A DNA stretch of 32,070 nucleotides from Planctomycetota bacterium (GTDB lineage: Bacteria; Planctomycetota; UBA1135; GCA-002686595), in contig JADLBP010000287.1 in assembly GCA_020847695.1 (NCBI GenBank), positions 1 through 32,070 on the forward strand, written 5' to 3'. Position numbers and translations under genes: made by a program. Of this stretch, positions 1 to 7,547 are shown one piece after another (the stretch's first letter is position 1; every line of letters starts with the position of its first letter). The notes beneath the pieces were generated by a model. That model did no database searches. It had not been told where the DNA came from and saw only the letters and a list, made by a program, of their open reading frames with translations.

Positions 1-29
1 CACCGCGCTCGCGAGCGTGCGGTCGTCGT

Positions 30-1334
30 TCAGCGCGACGCGATCGGGACGTAGGCGCGCTTCGTCGCGCCGGTGTAGATCTGCCGCGGACGACCGATCT
101 TGAAGTCGGGGTCGGCGTTGAGCTCGAGCCAGTGCGCGATCCAACCGGGCAGGCGGCCCATCGCGAACATCACGGTGAACATGTTCACCGGGATGCCGAG
201 CGCCTTGTAGATGATGCCCGAGTAGAAGTCGACGTTCGGGTAGAGCTTGCGCTGCACGAAGTACTCGTCGTGCAAGGCGATCTCCTCGAGGCGCATGCCG
301 ATCTCGAGCAGCTTGCTCGAGACGCCGGTGCGCGCGAGCACGTCCGAGCACGTCTTCTTCAGGATCGACGCGCGCGGGTCGTAGCTCTTGTACACGCGGT
401 GGCCGAAGCCCATCAGACGCGCGGTGTCGTTCTTGTCCTTCGCGCGGGCGATGAAGCGATCGGCGCTGCCGCCTTCGGCTTCGATCTGCTCGAGCATCTC
501 GATCACTTGCTGGTTCGCGCCGCCGTGCAGATGACCCCACAGCGCGCTGATGCCGGCGGAGACGCTCGCGTAGAGGTTCGCCTTCGAGCTGCCGACCAAG
601 CGCACCGTGCTCGTCGAGCAATTCTGCTCGTGGTCGGCGTGGAGGATCAGCAGCAGGTCGAGCGCCTTCGCGATCACCGGATCCGGCTCGTACTCCTCGC
701 ACGGCGTGCCGAACATCATCCGCAGGAAGTTCGCTTCGTACGCGCGGTCGTTGCGCGGGTACATGAACGGTTGGCCGATCGAGTGCTTGTACGCGTAGGA
801 CGCGATCGTCGGCATCTTCGCGATCAGGCGGACGATGCTCGTGCGCGAGTCCTTCGCTTCCGCGGCGTCCTGGTAGAACGTCGTCAGCGCGGCGACCGCG
901 GAGGCGCACACCGGCATCGGGTGCGCGGCCTTCGGCATCGCCTCGAAGAAGCGGCGGAAGTCCTCGTGCAGCAGCGTGTGCCGCGTGATCTCGTGCGTGA
1001 AGGTCGCGAGTTGGTCCTTCGTCGGCAGCTCGCCGTACATCAAGAGCCACGCGACCTCGAGGAAGCTCGACTTCAGCGCGAGCTCTTCGATCGGGTAGCC
1101 GCGGTAGCGCAGGATGCCCTTGTCGCCGTCGATGAACGTGATCGCGCTGCGACACGAGCCGCTGTTCGCGTAGCCCGGATCCAGCGTGATCAAGCCGGTC
1201 GAACTGCGCAGCTTCGCGATGTCGACGCCCGCCTCGCCTTCGCTACCGACCACGACCGGGAACGAAAACTCGCGCCCTCCGTAGTTCAGCTCGATCTTGT
1301 CCGTGTTGCCTTGAGTCATGGTCTCGGTGTTCAT
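30..1334 (-). CDS. gltA: Citrate synthase, type II (GltA)
   Basis: Condenses oxaloacetate and acetyl-CoA to citrate, the entry step of the TCA cycle, in the cytoplasm. The 434-residue product has the usual length of bacterial type II (hexameric) citrate synthases and the family's N-terminal beta region (around FDG/FIDGDKGILRYRGYPIEEL). The catalytic set is visible: His in GHLHGGAN, His in GFGHRVYKSYDPRA and Asp in NVDFYSGI. I chose the ATG at 1334 (MNTETMTQG); an upstream in-frame TTG at 1376 would add 14 residues unlike the family, and an ATG at 1319 is an alternative. No clear Shine-Dalgarno sequence precedes either. It lies 438 nt downstream of the topoisomerase gene on the same strand, so it probably has its own promoter. 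Identification is firm; only the exact start is open. Confidence 0.95.
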   Translation of the reverse strand: MNTETMTQGNTDKIELNYGGREFSFPVVVGSEGEAGVDIAKLRSSTGLITLDPGYANSGSCRSAITFIDGDKGILRYRGYPIEELALKSSFLEVAWLLMYGELPTKDQLATFTHEITRHTLLHEDFRRFFEAMPKAAHPMPVCASAVAALTTFYQDAAEAKDSRTSIVRLIAKMPTIASYAYKHSIGQPFMYPRNDRAYEANFLRMMFGTPCEEYEPDPVIAKALDLLLILHADHEQNCSTSTVRLVGSSKANLYASVSAGISALWGHLHGGANQQVIEMLEQIEAEGGSADRFIARAKDKNDTARLMGFGHRVYKSYDPRASILKKTCSDVLARTGVSSKLLEIGMRLEEIALHDEYFVQRKLYPNVDFYSGIIYKALGIPVNMFTVMFAMGRLPGWIAHWLELNADPDFKIGRPRQIYTGATKRAYVPIASR

Positions 1335-1407
1335 GGCGATCCGTAGGTGGGGTTGGCGACGCCCTTCGTCGCACAACGGGGTCTCCGGAACGCTGTGTCA
1401 GTGTGCG

Positions 1408-1433
1408 TAGAACCGCGGGATTCTATGCCCGCG
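1408..1433 (-). promoter_or_regulatory. Possible gltA promoter/operator with overlapping inverted repeats
   Basis: On the minus strand TAGAAT (1420-1425) matches five of six bases of a sigma70 -10 box, about 85 nt before the gltA start. It is one arm of an imperfect 18-bp palindrome with TAGAA/TTCTA arms (1408-1412 and 1421-1425), and a second 6-bp GC stem (1414-1419 with 1428-1433) flanks it. No convincing -35 box is seen, so this is weak evidence. Confidence 0.22.
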
Positions 1434-1638
1434 AGCATCCGGCGCACTGCCGGGGACCGAGTGAATCGTGCGCGACGTGGGTCGCACGCCGTCTGCGCTC
1501 CTATCGACGCGCGGACCGAAGTCGTGGAGTGCGCGGGTCGCCGGCGGCACGGCCGTTCCCTTCGGCGAGGACGAGCGCGGCGGCGGCGCGAACTCGCCCC
1601 GGCCAAGGCGTCGCGCTCACTTGGCCGGCGGCGGGCCG

Positions 1639-1667
1639 CGATCGGGTCGGTCGGCCGGTCCCGATCG
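1639..1667. repeat. 8-bp inverted repeat downstream of top6B
   Basis: CGATCGGG (1639-1646) is complementary to CCCGATCG (1660-1667) with a 13-nt loop. It lies about 105 nt past the topoisomerase stop codon. No T-tract follows on either strand, so a rho-independent terminator is possible but not shown. Confidence 0.4.
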
Positions 1668-1772
1668 GCGCCATAAGGTCCTACCAGGGCGCGATTTGCG
1701 GTCGCGGCTGCAGGCGAGCCCGCGCGCGCTCGGCGGCGTCCGAACGGGCGGCGCGGCGGCCGGGTCCAGCGC

Positions 1773-3515
1773 TCAGAACTTGCGGCTCTTGTTGAGCACG
1801 TCCTCGAGCGTCCCGGTGGTCGAGTCGCGTTCCTTGTCCGAGAGGTCGAGGATCTCCTGGAGCGCGATGCCGATGTGGGGGATGTACTTCTCGATGTACG
1901 AGCGCTTCTGGAACTCGGCCTGGAGGCGCTTGCCCTTGCGGATGTACGCGGCGAGCTTGCGCCCGCAGTCCTGGAGCCCGAGGCGGATCTCCTTCTGGAT
2001 CTCCGGGTAGTTCGCGATCGCTTCCTTGGACTCCGAGGTGAACGGCACCCAGACGCTCGCGATGTGCACCATCACGGCGCACGGACCGATCGGCAGCGCG
2101 CCCTTCGGTTGCTGCAGCCCGTACGCCTTCCAGTTGGTCGCGATCACCGACTTGGTCACCGCGCAGGCGGACTGCTGGTAGAGCAACGGCACGCGGTTGG
2201 CGAGGCGCAGCACGCGGATCGGCTCGTCCGCGTTGCCGACCAGGTCCTCGGTCGCGATCACGGTCTTCTTCTTCGTGATGCGGCCTTCCTCGCTGAGCTC
2301 GAGCCCGACGCCGCCCGGCTTGCCGTACGCGATGCCGACCTCGATCAGGAACGGGTTGCCGCGGTACACCGCGGCGGGGCGCGTCGACGCGACGTAGAAG
2401 TCGGCCTCGATCTCCTTCTTGAGGCCCGAGAGCACCAGCTCCTCGCCGATCGGCGAGATGCAGTTGGTCGGCGGCGAGCTGATCTTCGTCTTCTGGATCG
2501 CGTCGTGCAGTGCCGAAGCTTCCTCGCGCGCGATCCGCGTCGGGTACGCCTTCGACGACACCTTCGCGGTGTCGCAGATCTCCTCGGCGACCTTGGGGCC
2601 GACGCGCGAGAACTCCTCTTGGAGGAAGCCCGAGAGCGAACGGCACGACGTCTCCTTGAGCATCGCGATCAACACGCCGAGCTCGACTCCGTGCGGGTGC
2701 GGCTTGATCTCGACGGTCTCGGGCGGAAGCGCCTTGGTGCTGCGCGCGTAGGTGACGCGCTCGGAGCCGCCTTCCTTGCCGAACGTCGGATCCTGGTAGT
2801 GCAGCGTCAGGTGCGGGTTCGCGATCGCGGTCTGCTTCAAGTACATGTCGACCGAGCGCAGGCCCTTCTGGTACTTGGCCTCCATCTCGATCTCGACGCG
2901 CGTGCCGTGGTCCTTGTCCCACTCGATCACCTTCTCGCCGTGGACGTCGGGCCGGTTGCGCGCGGTGTCGACGGTCAGGAAGAACTCGTGGGCTTGGCTC
3001 TTCTTGCCGGTCTTCGAGACGATGCGCGCGGGCTTGCCGGTGGTCAGCTGGCCGTACATCACCGCCGCCGAGATGCCGATGCCTTGCTGGCCGCGGGTCT
3101 GGCTGAGCTTGTGGAACTTCGAGCCGTAGAGCAGCTTGCCGAAGACCTTGCCGACCTGCTCCGCGACGATACCGGGGCCGTTGTCCTCGACCGCGATCCG
3201 GAAACGGTCGGCGCCGGTCTCGGTGATCTCGACCGCGATCTCCGGCAGGATGCCGGCCTCTTCGCAGGCGTCGAGCGAGTTGTCGACCGCCTCCTTGACC
3301 GCGGTCAGCAGCCCCTTCAGCGGCGAATCGAACCCGAGCAGGTGGCGGTTCTTGGTGAAGAACTCGCTGACCGAGATCTCGCGCTGCTTCTCGGCCATCT
3401 CCTGGGCCGTCGCTCGACGCTTGGTCTCGGCCTCGGGGGCCTTCTTCGCCGCTTGGGCGTCGGCGGTCTCGCTCGCTTGCATGTCGAACAGGCTCGGGCT
3501 GGCGTTGGGATCCAC
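1773..3515 (-). CDS. top6B: DNA topoisomerase VI subunit B (ATPase)
   Basis: The ATPase half of a type IIB topoisomerase, which drives strand passage with a Spo11-like A subunit that cuts DNA. The 580-residue product shows the GHKL fold: N-box KEAVDNSLDA (residues 74-83), VEDNGPGI (109-116) and the ATP-lid RGQQGIGIS (141-149), then the helix-2-turn-helix region and transducer domain. NWKAYGL (461-467) probably carries the switch lysine (inference). Residues 1-45 are a charged, low-complexity leader. The start is GTG with GAGGT 6 nt upstream (3522-3526). Topoisomerase VI is mainly archaeal and plant, and known from scattered bacteria. No A subunit lies in this window, although the two genes are adjacent in many archaea; it must be elsewhere or absent. 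Family assignment is firm; activity depends on finding the partner. Confidence 0.93.
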   Translation of the reverse strand: MDPNASPSLFDMQASETADAQAAKKAPEAETKRRATAQEMAEKQREISVSEFFTKNRHLLGFDSPLKGLLTAVKEAVDNSLDACEEAGILPEIAVEITETGADRFRIAVEDNGPGIVAEQVGKVFGKLLYGSKFHKLSQTRGQQGIGISAAVMYGQLTTGKPARIVSKTGKKSQAHEFFLTVDTARNRPDVHGEKVIEWDKDHGTRVEIEMEAKYQKGLRSVDMYLKQTAIANPHLTLHYQDPTFGKEGGSERVTYARSTKALPPETVEIKPHPHGVELGVLIAMLKETSCRSLSGFLQEEFSRVGPKVAEEICDTAKVSSKAYPTRIAREEASALHDAIQKTKISSPPTNCISPIGEELVLSGLKKEIEADFYVASTRPAAVYRGNPFLIEVGIAYGKPGGVGLELSEEGRITKKKTVIATEDLVGNADEPIRVLRLANRVPLLYQQSACAVTKSVIATNWKAYGLQQPKGALPIGPCAVMVHIASVWVPFTSESKEAIANYPEIQKEIRLGLQDCGRKLAAYIRKGKRLQAEFQKRSYIEKYIPHIGIALQEILDLSDKERDSTTGTLEDVLNKSRKF

Positions 3516-3521
3516 GATGCG

Positions 3522-3526
3522 ACCTC
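3522..3526 (-). promoter_or_regulatory. Shine-Dalgarno site of top6B
   Basis: GAGGT on the minus strand, 6 nt before the GTG at 3515. It supports this GTG rather than an internal ATG as the start of the topoisomerase VI B subunit. Confidence 0.6.
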
Positions 3527-3686
3527 GATCTTTGCGCCCTTCCTATAGGAGCGACGGGGCCGATGCAAGCCGCGGCGCGCGCACGACGAAGATCCGAGAG
3601 CCCGTGTAACGGCGCCTCCACGATCCGCATCTCGTAGCCGGCGGCAGCGACGTCCGCGCCGCGTTGGCATTCGCGAAGGGAATCAG

Positions 3687-5402
3687 ATGAAGCTCCATTG
3701 GATCGTGGCCGCCGCCGGGTTGTGCGCTTCGAGCGCGGTCGCGCAGGCAGGGTTGTTCGGGATGTGGGGGCAGGCCGGCGATCGGCTGGGCTCCTCGGTC
3801 GGTTCGATCGGCGACGTCAACGGCGACGGTCGCGCGGACTTCCTCGTCGGCGCCGAGCAGGCGGACGGCGTCCAGCCCGACGCCGGTCGCGTGTGGGTGA
3901 TGTCGACCAAGAACGGCGAGAGCGGGCTCGCCGCGAGCACGTTCCTCGGCCTGCACACCGGCGATCGCGTCGGTGCGGCGGTCGCCGGCATCAGCGATCT
4001 GAACGGCGACGGCGTCCGCGAGTACGTGGTCGGCGCGCCGGGGCTCGACAACGGCTTGCAGGTCGACGTCGGCGGCTTCTACGTGCTCGACGGCGCGACC
4101 AGCACCGTGCTGTTCAACGCCGTCGGCGCCTTGACCGGCATGCGGCTCGGCTCCGCGGTCGCCGCGATCGGCGACTGGAGCGGCGACGGCAAGTCGGAGT
4201 ACGCGATCGGCGCGCCGTACGACAACACGGTCGCCACCGGCGCGGGCGCGGTCTACCTCTTCAACGGCGCGTCGCACGGGCTCTTCAAGACGCTGTACGG
4301 CCAAGGCGTCAGCGATCACTTCGGCGCCGCGGTCGCCGGCGCGGGCCGGCACAACAACGACTCGACGCCCGACCTGATCGTCGGCGCGCCGGACTACGAC
4401 AGCGGAGCGCCGCTCTTCTGCGGTCGCGCGTACGTCTACTCCGGTGTGTCGCCGTACCCGTTGCTCTACACCTACACCGGCACGTACAGCGTCGGCCACC
4501 TCGGCACGTCCGTCAGCGGCGGTTTCGACGCCAACGCGGACGGGTTCGACGAGGTGCTGATCGGCGAGCCCTTCGCCGACGTCAACGGCAACTTCTCCGG
4601 ACGAGCGGTCGTGTTGCGCGGCGGGACGTTCTCCGTGCTCTACGACATCGCGGGCGCCGCCTCGGGCAACCTGACCGGCCAAGCGGTGCTCGGAGTCGGC
4701 GACGTGAACCAGGACGGCAAGGGCGATTTCATGGTCGGCTCGCCGGAAGCGGATGGAGCGTTCGACGTCGATTGCGGTCACGTCGACGTGTACAGCGGCG
4801 CGAACGGCAGCGTGCTCTACCACTCCGAGGGCTCCGAGCCTTCGCAGGGCTTCGGTTGGAGTCTCGGCGCGCCGGGCTACATCAATAACGACACGGCGGC
4901 GGACTTGATCATGGGCTCGCCGTACGACTACTGGACGGCGCCGTACGGCGGCTCGTTGCACATCGGGCTCTCGAACGTGCCGAGCCCGAGCGAGTACTGC
5001 ACCGGCAAGATCAACTCGCAGGGGTGCTCTCCGCGGATCTGGCTGAACGGCTGCCCGACCGTCTCGGTCGCCGAGAACTTCCACATCCAGGCGATCCAGT
5101 GTCTGGTCAACAAGCCGGGGATCATGATGTGGTCGCTGCAGGCCGCGGCGCTGCCGTTCGGTGGCGGCACGTTGTGCGTCAAGGCGCCGATCGTCCGCAC
5201 GCCGGTGCAGTACTCGCAGGCGTACAACACGGGTGCGTGCGACGGCTGGTACGACTACCACATGACCAACGCCTACATGAGCGCCAACGGACTGGTGCCG
5301 GGCGTCACGTTCTACGCGCAGTATTGGATGCGCGACAACGGCTTCAGCGCGCCGAACAACATCGGGTTGACCAACGCGATGCAGACGCTCGTATTGCTCT
5401 GA
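3687..5402 (+). CDS. Secreted FG-GAP (integrin-alpha-like) repeat protein
   Basis: A 571-residue exported protein. The start at 3687 has GAAGGG 6 nt upstream, and the N-terminus is a signal peptide likely cut after AVA (about residue 19). Residues 25 to about 425 are FG-GAP repeats forming a beta-propeller: each has a calcium-loop motif such as DVNGDGRAD, DLNGDGVRE, DWSGDGKSE or DVNQDGKGD followed by a hydrophobic strand and GAP/GSP. From about 430 a separate domain begins (YCTGKINSQGC, then ALPFGGGTLCV, RTPVQ and FYAQYWMRD) with several cysteines. I recall this C-terminal domain on many secreted proteins of certain planctomycetes, suggesting a sorting or attachment role, but its function is not known to me. 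It stands alone, divergent from top6B and convergent with the zinc-ribbon gene. Probably a surface or extracellular adhesin-like protein (inference). Confidence 0.88.
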   Translation: MKLHWIVAAAGLCASSAVAQAGLFGMWGQAGDRLGSSVGSIGDVNGDGRADFLVGAEQADGVQPDAGRVWVMSTKNGESGLAASTFLGLHTGDRVGAAVAGISDLNGDGVREYVVGAPGLDNGLQVDVGGFYVLDGATSTVLFNAVGALTGMRLGSAVAAIGDWSGDGKSEYAIGAPYDNTVATGAGAVYLFNGASHGLFKTLYGQGVSDHFGAAVAGAGRHNNDSTPDLIVGAPDYDSGAPLFCGRAYVYSGVSPYPLLYTYTGTYSVGHLGTSVSGGFDANADGFDEVLIGEPFADVNGNFSGRAVVLRGGTFSVLYDIAGAASGNLTGQAVLGVGDVNQDGKGDFMVGSPEADGAFDVDCGHVDVYSGANGSVLYHSEGSEPSQGFGWSLGAPGYINNDTAADLIMGSPYDYWTAPYGGSLHIGLSNVPSPSEYCTGKINSQGCSPRIWLNGCPTVSVAENFHIQAIQCLVNKPGIMMWSLQAAALPFGGGTLCVKAPIVRTPVQYSQAYNTGACDGWYDYHMTNAYMSANGLVPGVTFYAQYWMRDNGFSAPNNIGLTNAMQTLVLL

Positions 5403-5420
5403 CGCTCGACGCGAATCCTT

Positions 5421-5459
5421 GCCGCCTCGCACCGGCCGCTTCGCCATCGGCGAGGCGGC
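5421..5459. terminator. Possible bidirectional terminator hairpin after the FG-GAP gene
   Basis: GCCGCCTCG (5421-5429) pairs with CGAGGCGGC (5451-5459) across a 21-nt loop, 19 nt after the FG-GAP stop. An alternative stem CCGGCCGC/GCGGCCGG overlaps it. The site is between convergent genes, where terminators are expected, but no T-tract is present. Confidence 0.38.
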
Positions 5460-5492
5460 CGGCTTCGTCACCGCAGTGCGTTGCACGCGGGG

Positions 5493-5516
5493 GTTGTCGC
5501 CGCTGTGCGGCGCAAC
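5493..5516 (-). terminator. Hairpin downstream of the zinc-ribbon gene
   Basis: On the minus strand GTTG-CGCCGC pairs with GCGGCG-(A)-CAAC around a 3-nt loop: ten base pairs with one bulged base, 18 nt past the stop at 5535. The stable stem at this place suggests termination of the mqnA/zinc-ribbon transcript, though no run of T follows. Confidence 0.42.
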
Positions 5517-5534
5517 TCCCGACGCGTCGATCCA

Positions 5535-5735
5535 CTAGCGATCGAGAACGCGTTCGACGAGCCACCACAGGCTCGCGCCGACGAGCAGCAGCTTCGGCGC
5601 GCTGGTCAGGCAGCCGGCCTTCAAGTAGCGCTGTTGCAGCGAGCCCGCGCACTGCGGGCACACGCGCGGCTTGGGGTCGGGGAGCGCCGCCTTGCAGTGC
5701 GGGCAGAAGGATTCCTCAACGAGGCGCGGGGACAT
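5535..5735 (-). CDS. Small zinc-ribbon membrane protein, function unknown
   Basis: A 66-residue protein with two CxxC knuckles, CPHC (11-14) and CPQC (26-29), spaced as in a zinc ribbon, then a hydrophobic segment (about 47-63) that could be one transmembrane helix. The ATG at 5735 lies inside the end of mqnA, whose stop is at 5716, so the genes overlap by 20 nt and are probably translated together. No recognisable Shine-Dalgarno sequence is present, consistent with coupling. I do not recognise a named family. The overlap and the coherent CxxC/helix layout argue that it is a real gene. Confidence 0.62.
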   Translation of the reverse strand: MSPRLVEESFCPHCKAALPDPKPRVCPQCAGSLQQRYLKAGCLTSAPKLLLVGASLWWLVERVLDR

Positions 5736-6567
5736 GGCGTTCGCTCGATTCGCTCGGGTGGACGGGGACCGCGGGGAGCTCGGCGCGCGCGAGCTCGAGC
5801 GCCGCGGCGCGGTCGCGGAAGAGCTCGAGCGAGCGCTGCAGCTCCGGGCCGGGCGCGAAGCCGCACTCGTCGGCGAGGTAGCGCAGGCACGCGTCCTCGG
5901 GCAGGTTCCAGCGGCGGCTCGATTCGCGCGCGAGCTCCGGGATCGCGGCGCGGCCGCGATCGCGCGCGGCGAGGAAGCCGGCGACGTGGCGCGGCTCGAG
6001 CTCGACGCCCGGGCGCACGATCCACACCGCGAACGCGAACGGCAGCGCGGTTTCCTGGACCCACGCGGCGGCGGGATCGAAGCTCTCCGGCGCGTCGGGC
6101 GCGAGCTTGGTGCGCAGAGCGGCGTCGCCGATCGCGAGCCACGCATCCGCGCCGGAGCGCTCGGCTTCGACGCGCGGATCGGCGCCCGCGTCGGGCTCGC
6201 GGAAGGCGACGCGCTCGCGGCCGAGGCGCTCGGTGAGCAGCACGCGCACCAACGTCTGCGCCGCGCGGCTCGCGGGATCGAGCACGACGTCGCGCAGCGC
6301 GTCGAACGGTTTGCGCAGGAAGACCTGCACGCTGGACACGCGGCCGCGTCCGAGCACCGCGGCGCCCGGCACGTAGCGATAACCCGGCGCGCGGAAGAGC
6401 TCGATCGAGCTGACCAGCGCGACGTCGAGTTCGCCCGCCCGCAAGCGCTCGACCAAGCGCGCCGGCACCTCGTGGACGACCTCCAGACCGGGCTCGCGCT
6501 CCAAACCGAGGTTCAGCGGCCGCGCCACGAGATAGGGCGGCGTACCGACGCGGAGGGTGCCTTGCAT
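5716..6567 (-). CDS. mqnA: Chorismate dehydratase MqnA, futalosine menaquinone pathway
   Basis: MqnA converts chorismate to 3-enolpyruvyl-benzoate, the first committed step of the futalosine route to menaquinone. The 283-residue product fits the family in length and pattern: RVGTPPYLVARPLN at the N-terminus, VPARLVERLRAGELDVALVSS, VSSVQVFLRKP, a serine/threonine-type loop near RAAQTLVRVLL, and ADAWLAIGDAAL in the second lobe of a periplasmic-binding-protein-like fold. It is cytoplasmic, with no signal peptide. The ATG at 6567 is the first in frame and gives the expected N-terminus; the SD is weak. Other mqn genes are not in the window. The tail (about 265-283) is Ala/Pro/Ser-rich and overlaps the downstream zinc-ribbon gene. 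It implies that the organism makes menaquinone, relevant to the electron-transfer operon 1.9 kb away on the other strand. Confidence 0.85.
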   Translation of the reverse strand: MQGTLRVGTPPYLVARPLNLGLEREPGLEVVHEVPARLVERLRAGELDVALVSSIELFRAPGYRYVPGAAVLGRGRVSSVQVFLRKPFDALRDVVLDPASRAAQTLVRVLLTERLGRERVAFREPDAGADPRVEAERSGADAWLAIGDAALRTKLAPDAPESFDPAAAWVQETALPFAFAVWIVRPGVELEPRHVAGFLAARDRGRAAIPELARESSRRWNLPEDACLRYLADECGFAPGPELQRSLELFRDRAAALELARAELPAVPVHPSESSERHVPAPR

Positions 6568-6714
6568 CCGCGCATGCTACCAGGCGCTCGCCGCCGTCGC
6601 GCTCGCGCGGTCGCTCCTCGCGCGTCGCGCGTGTGCAAACGCGGTCGGGGCTCAAGTGCGGAGCTCGCGTCGGACGAAGCTCCGAGTGTTCCGGCGTGGG
6701 GTGCGCCGTGGAAC

Positions 6715-6719
6715 GGAGG
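6715..6719 (+). promoter_or_regulatory. Shine-Dalgarno site deciding the GTG start at 6725
   Basis: GGAGG, 5 nt before GTG. It selects the 228-residue form with a clean export signal over a longer in-frame form starting at 6557, which would bury the hydrophobic segment behind about 55 Arg-rich residues. Confidence 0.6.
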
Positions 6720-6724
6720 GGTTC

Positions 6725-7411
6725 GTGAAGCGGAGGAAGAGCAACGCGACGCCGGCGTTCGCGCGCGGCGGGTGGATCGCGGTCTGTCTCGTGTGCGCGG
6801 CCGCGTGCGCGCGCGAGGACCGCGCGGCCGCCGAGAAGCGCGCCGAGAGCGAGCTCGCGCGCGGCGAGCTCGTCGCGTTCGCGCCGCGTTCCGCGACGTC
6901 CGACGTCGAGCTCGCGTGGGACTTGCCCGACGGCTGGCGCGTGCGCGTGCCGGGTCCGCGCCAAGCGGCGGCGTTCTACGTGCAGGGCAACCCGCGCGTG
7001 CGGTGTCACTTGACGCTGCTCGCCGGCGACGGCGGCGGGCTCGCCGCGACCGTCGACCGCTGGCGGCGCGAGAGCGGGCTCGCGCCGGCGCGCACGGAGG
7101 ACCTCGAACGCCTTTCCGTCGTGCGTTTCCTCGCGCGCGAGGCGCGCGTCGTCGACATCGAAGCGCGGCCGGAGGACGGCAGCGAGCGCACCGCGTTGGT
7201 CGGGCTCGTCGCATCCGATCCCAGCGGTTCGGCGGTCTTCGAGCTCAGCGGTCCGCGCGAGCTCGTCCACGCCGAGCGAGGGAAGTTCCTCGCGCTCGCG
7301 CGCTCGCTCGTCGTGCGTTCGGTGCCGCCGGAGCGATCGGCGTCGCTCGACCGTTCGCCGTCCGCGCAACGCTCGCCTTCGGAAACGCACGTCGCGCGCG
7401 AGAAACCCTGA
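6725..7411 (+). CDS. Predicted lipoprotein of a planctomycete-type family, function unknown
   Basis: 228 residues, GTG start with GGAGG 5 nt upstream. The N-terminus is basic (KRRK), then hydrophobic, ending AAAC at residue 28, a plausible lipobox. The mature part contains LPDGWRVRVPGPRQAAAFYV, then LLAGDGGGLAATVDRWRRE, and an end with FELSGPRELV. I recall a similar GDxGGLxANVxRWR pattern in uncharacterised planctomycete proteins, from memory and not searched. The last 30 residues are Ser/Arg-rich and probably disordered. It is the first of a run of plus-strand envelope genes; 136 nt separate it from the DUF2959 lipoprotein. No function can be assigned. Confidence 0.72.
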   Translation: MKRRKSNATPAFARGGWIAVCLVCAAACAREDRAAAEKRAESELARGELVAFAPRSATSDVELAWDLPDGWRVRVPGPRQAAAFYVQGNPRVRCHLTLLAGDGGGLAATVDRWRRESGLAPARTEDLERLSVVRFLAREARVVDIEARPEDGSERTALVGLVASDPSGSAVFELSGPRELVHAERGKFLALARSLVVRSVPPERSASLDRSPSAQRSPSETHVAREKP

Positions 7412-7547
7412 CGTCGCGCGTCCGGGATGCGGACGAAAGCGAAGCTCGCTCAAGATCGCGTCGTACGAAATCCGAACCCTGGAGCTCATGGGACCGTCGC
7501 GGGTCGGGGGGATCCGCCGCCCAAGGAACTCACAGGGAGACTGTTCG

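Larger units (their letters stand above)
1335..1772. other. Intergenic stretch between top6B and gltA
   Basis: These 438 nt hold no open frame that looks like a gene: the frames present are Arg/Ala-rich and unlike any family. The stretch contains the TAGAAT palindrome near 1420 and an 8-bp inverted repeat at 1639-1667, both listed separately. Its length is unusual for this compact window and suggests regulatory sequence for gltA or the 3' end of the topoisomerase transcript. Confidence 0.6.

Noticed and set aside
1331..1606. Small minus-strand open frame upstream of gltA
   Set aside because: Arg-rich low-complexity sequence without a ribosome binding site or family resemblance; the stretch is better read as intergenic.
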